Assembly: GCA_016285615.1 (NCBI GenBank)
Contig: JAEERB010000046.1
Coordinates: 1-16,969 of the forward strand
DNA: 16,969 bases
Direction: 5' to 3'
Source of the DNA: Bacteroidales bacterium
GTDB taxonomy: Bacteria; Bacteroidota; Bacteroidia; Bacteroidales; WCHB1-69
In this document: piece by piece, positions 15,571 through 16,969 of the stretch
Position numbering within the stretch: position 1 is the stretch's first letter
How the letters are laid out: every line of letters begins with the position of its first letter
The notes under the pieces: model-generated
Told to the model about the DNA's origin: nothing
The model's database searches: none
The model's input: the letters and a program-made list of their open reading frames with translations, nothing else
Translations under genes and position numbers: made by a program

Positions 15571-16305
15571 TTAGAACAAACTCCAGGTCAGTCCAACCGT
15601 GATCGGATTGATGGCGGGACCTTTGCCGCTCTCAAACAGCTTGTTGATCTGGTAGGAGGCGTAGAAGCCCACGCAGTTCCAACCCATGCGGAAAATTACA
15701 TCCACATTGTATTTCTGCTTGTGGAACACCTCAAAACTCTTGTAGTTTACCGACAACTCTGAGCCGCTCGGATCGTCACCACGGTAGCGGTGCGAGATGC
15801 GCGTTACCAAACCTACACGTGCGCCAATGCTCACTTTGAATTTGTTGTGCGGATTCCTGTAACGGAACTCAATCGGGATGTGTACGTTGGTGTAGGTCAC
15901 TCTGTTTACTTTATACTTGATGCCCTCAGGAATGATGTAGTATTTCATAATGTCCTGATCCTCTGACTTGAAGAGTGCATTGGTGAATTGGCTATAATAG
16001 CTGAAACCGACACCCAAGCCGAAAGAAAGCGGTGAGTTGTTGGGTAATTTGAAATCCCACAACGCCGTGACATTGAAGCCGGGGTTGAATTTCATAGAGG
16101 AGACTTCCTTGGGCATTCCCAACCAAAAGGCGTGGAACAAATCAACCATCAACCGGTCTCGGATGATTTCGGGCTTCTTCTCAGCGGGATTCTCAATGCT
16201 CTTGTTCTTCTCCGCTTTAGGTGCATTGTCAGTTTGGGCGTTAAGGCTCAGGGTGAGTGACAAAACGCTGATTATGAGTATGATGTTTCTAAAAAAACGT
16301 TTCAT
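15571..16305 (-). CDS. Predicted outer-membrane beta-barrel protein (PorT-like)
   Basis: The 244-residue protein begins with a signal peptide (basic MKRFFRN, hydrophobic 8-21, likely cleavage after LNA before Q24). A charged linker rich in Lys, Glu and Pro (about 25-50) follows. The rest alternates hydrophobic and polar residues in barrel-like strands, such as PLSFGLGVGFSYYSQF, TNVHIPIEFRYR, KFKVSIGARVGLVTR and CVGFYASYQIN. It ends in an aromatic residue (TVGLTWSLF), typical of outer-membrane barrels. The VHIPIEFRYR strand resembles the conserved strand in the PorT/OMP_b-brl_2 group common in Bacteroidota. The likely place is the outer membrane; the function is unknown. It is transcribed alone, convergent with pckA and divergent from the gene at 16398, with a promoter-like box 45 bp before its ATG. 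Confidence 0.82.
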   Translation of the reverse strand: MKRFFRNIILIISVLSLTLSLNAQTDNAPKAEKNKSIENPAEKKPEIIRDRLMVDLFHAFWLGMPKEVSSMKFNPGFNVTALWDFKLPNNSPLSFGLGVGFSYYSQFTNALFKSEDQDIMKYYIIPEGIKYKVNRVTYTNVHIPIEFRYRNPHNKFKVSIGARVGLVTRISHRYRGDDPSGSELSVNYKSFEVFHKQKYNVDVIFRMGWNCVGFYASYQINKLFESGKGPAINPITVGLTWSLF

Positions 16306-16350
16306 TGTGTTTAGGTTCTACGGATGGAATCCTTGGAATTATTCAATTTG

Positions 16351-16358
16351 CAAATATA
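16351..16358 (-). promoter_or_regulatory. Candidate promoter of the outer-membrane protein gene, -7 box TATATTTG
   Basis: On the minus strand this exactly matches TAnnTTTG and stands 45 bp before the ATG at 16305. That is close to the spacing at dnaE and the alcohol dehydrogenase gene. No clear -33 TTTG is seen at the standard distance. Confidence 0.5.
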
Positions 16359-16397
16359 CAATTTTTTTCAAGATGGATTTTTTTGTATTTTCGCATC

Positions 16398-16969
16398 GTG
16401 AAAGCAACATCATCTTCCAAGTCTAAAGCAGAAAAAAGAGCCATTGCGCTGGACGATTTCTTTGGCGAAACCAAAGACTACTATTTGTATGCTGTCCAGT
16501 CTGACGACTCGCTGATGCCGATGGCAGCCCGCCTAAAAGAGTTGTTGCGTTGCGATCTTCCCTACATTGGCGATTATCAACTGTCAGATAACCAGGCTAA
16601 TCCACTATTTCCAGTCTTCCATGCCCGCATCGACGGCGGCGACCCCATCGACTTTTTCTTGGTGGAGAATAAAACACTGCGCTACGATAGCGCGGCCGTG
16701 CCTTTCATTCCCGACAAAGACAATCCGTTCCCGACCATGGATTTGTTTGAGGAGTTCTATTATATCTTCAATGCTGGTCGTAAATTGTTGTTTAAATGGG
16801 ATTTAGCTGATATTCCGTTTCTGTTTCTCTTTTCCATCGCTAAAGATACCGAAGTCTCTTCTTTGGTACGTTTGTTCTCGCAACTTCCTCGCACACGTGC
16901 CATCGACAAGTCGGATTTGCTGAAGGTTAAGGGGAAAAAGGTGGAAGATATCAAAAAGATGTATTGTGT
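16398..16969 (+). CDS. Protein of uncertain family, 3' end beyond window (possibly IPExxxVDY family)
   Basis: An open frame of 190 codons runs from the GTG at 16398 to the window edge without a stop. The first residues, MKATSSSKSKAEKRAIALDDFF, are basic and polar. The rest includes DYYLYAVQSDD (about 27-37), DPIDFFLVENKTLRYD (about 85-100), MDLFEEFYYIFNAGRKLLF and RLFSQLPRTRAIDKSDLLKVKGKKV. No signal peptide or membrane segment is clear. The order of a DYxLxxA segment, a late LVENK segment and a C-terminal LPRTRAIDKSDLLKVK segment loosely recalls the small Bacteroidota IPExxxVDY proteins, but this is from memory and weak. The next in-frame ATG is about 40 codons further in, so GTG is favoured. 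It diverges from the outer-membrane protein gene. Confidence 0.65.
   Translation, partial: MKATSSSKSKAEKRAIALDDFFGETKDYYLYAVQSDDSLMPMAARLKELLRCDLPYIGDYQLSDNQANPLFPVFHARIDGGDPIDFFLVENKTLRYDSAAVPFIPDKDNPFPTMDLFEEFYYIFNAGRKLLFKWDLADIPFLFLFSIAKDTEVSSLVRLFSQLPRTRAIDKSDLLKVKGKKVEDIKKMYC

Overview
The window looks like chromosomal DNA of a Bacteroidota (Bacteroidales-type) bacterium. The evidence is: copies of the Bacteroidetes -7 promoter box TAnnTTTG ahead of several genes; little sign of Shine-Dalgarno sequences; an F-type ATP synthase a subunit with a long N-terminal extension carrying a signal peptide; a DnaE with a charged helical insert in its PHP domain; and a PorT-like outer-membrane barrel protein. 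No rRNA, tRNA, CRISPR array, integrase or transposase was seen. Gene content is mostly housekeeping. Both ends of the window cut through genes.

Left part, all on the minus strand (read right to left): atpB-atpE-atpF (7345 to 5263) encode only the membrane Fo sector of ATP synthase (a, c, b). A 186-bp gap with three stem-loops follows, then dnaE (replicative DNA polymerase III alpha, 5076 to 1258). The transcription accessory protein gene tex (1252 to the left edge, 3' end missing) starts 5 bp after dnaE stops. The F1 genes (delta, alpha, gamma, beta, epsilon) that usually accompany atpBEF are not here, so the ATP synthase locus is split or rearranged. A strong 16-bp hairpin lies between atpE and atpF.

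Middle part, plus strand: a 254-bp divergent promoter region separates atpB from a group made of an iron-containing alcohol dehydrogenase (7600-8814), a small exported protein of unknown function (8856-9251) and an ALDH3-like aldehyde dehydrogenase with unusual active-site loops (9441-10856). The two dehydrogenases could work in sequence on an alcohol and its aldehyde. A short palindromic repeat-like element and a CT-rich degenerate repeat tract lie just before the aldehyde dehydrogenase gene. A tightly packed series follows: a DUF4298 protein (10862-11218), dxr of the MEP isoprenoid pathway (11223-12371) and the RseP-type intramembrane protease (12435-13817).

Right part: pckA (ATP-type PEP carboxykinase, 13863-15494) ends at a perfect 30-bp palindrome. 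That palindrome serves as a two-way terminator with a convergent gene for a predicted outer-membrane beta-barrel protein (16305 to 15571). A divergent gene of uncertain family starts at a GTG at about 16398 and runs off the right edge.

I found no clearly new multi-gene defence or mobile system. The points most worth following are the isolated Fo operon with its intercistronic hairpin, the atypical aldehyde dehydrogenase next to an orphan exported protein, and possible very short or absent leaders at two GTG-start genes.
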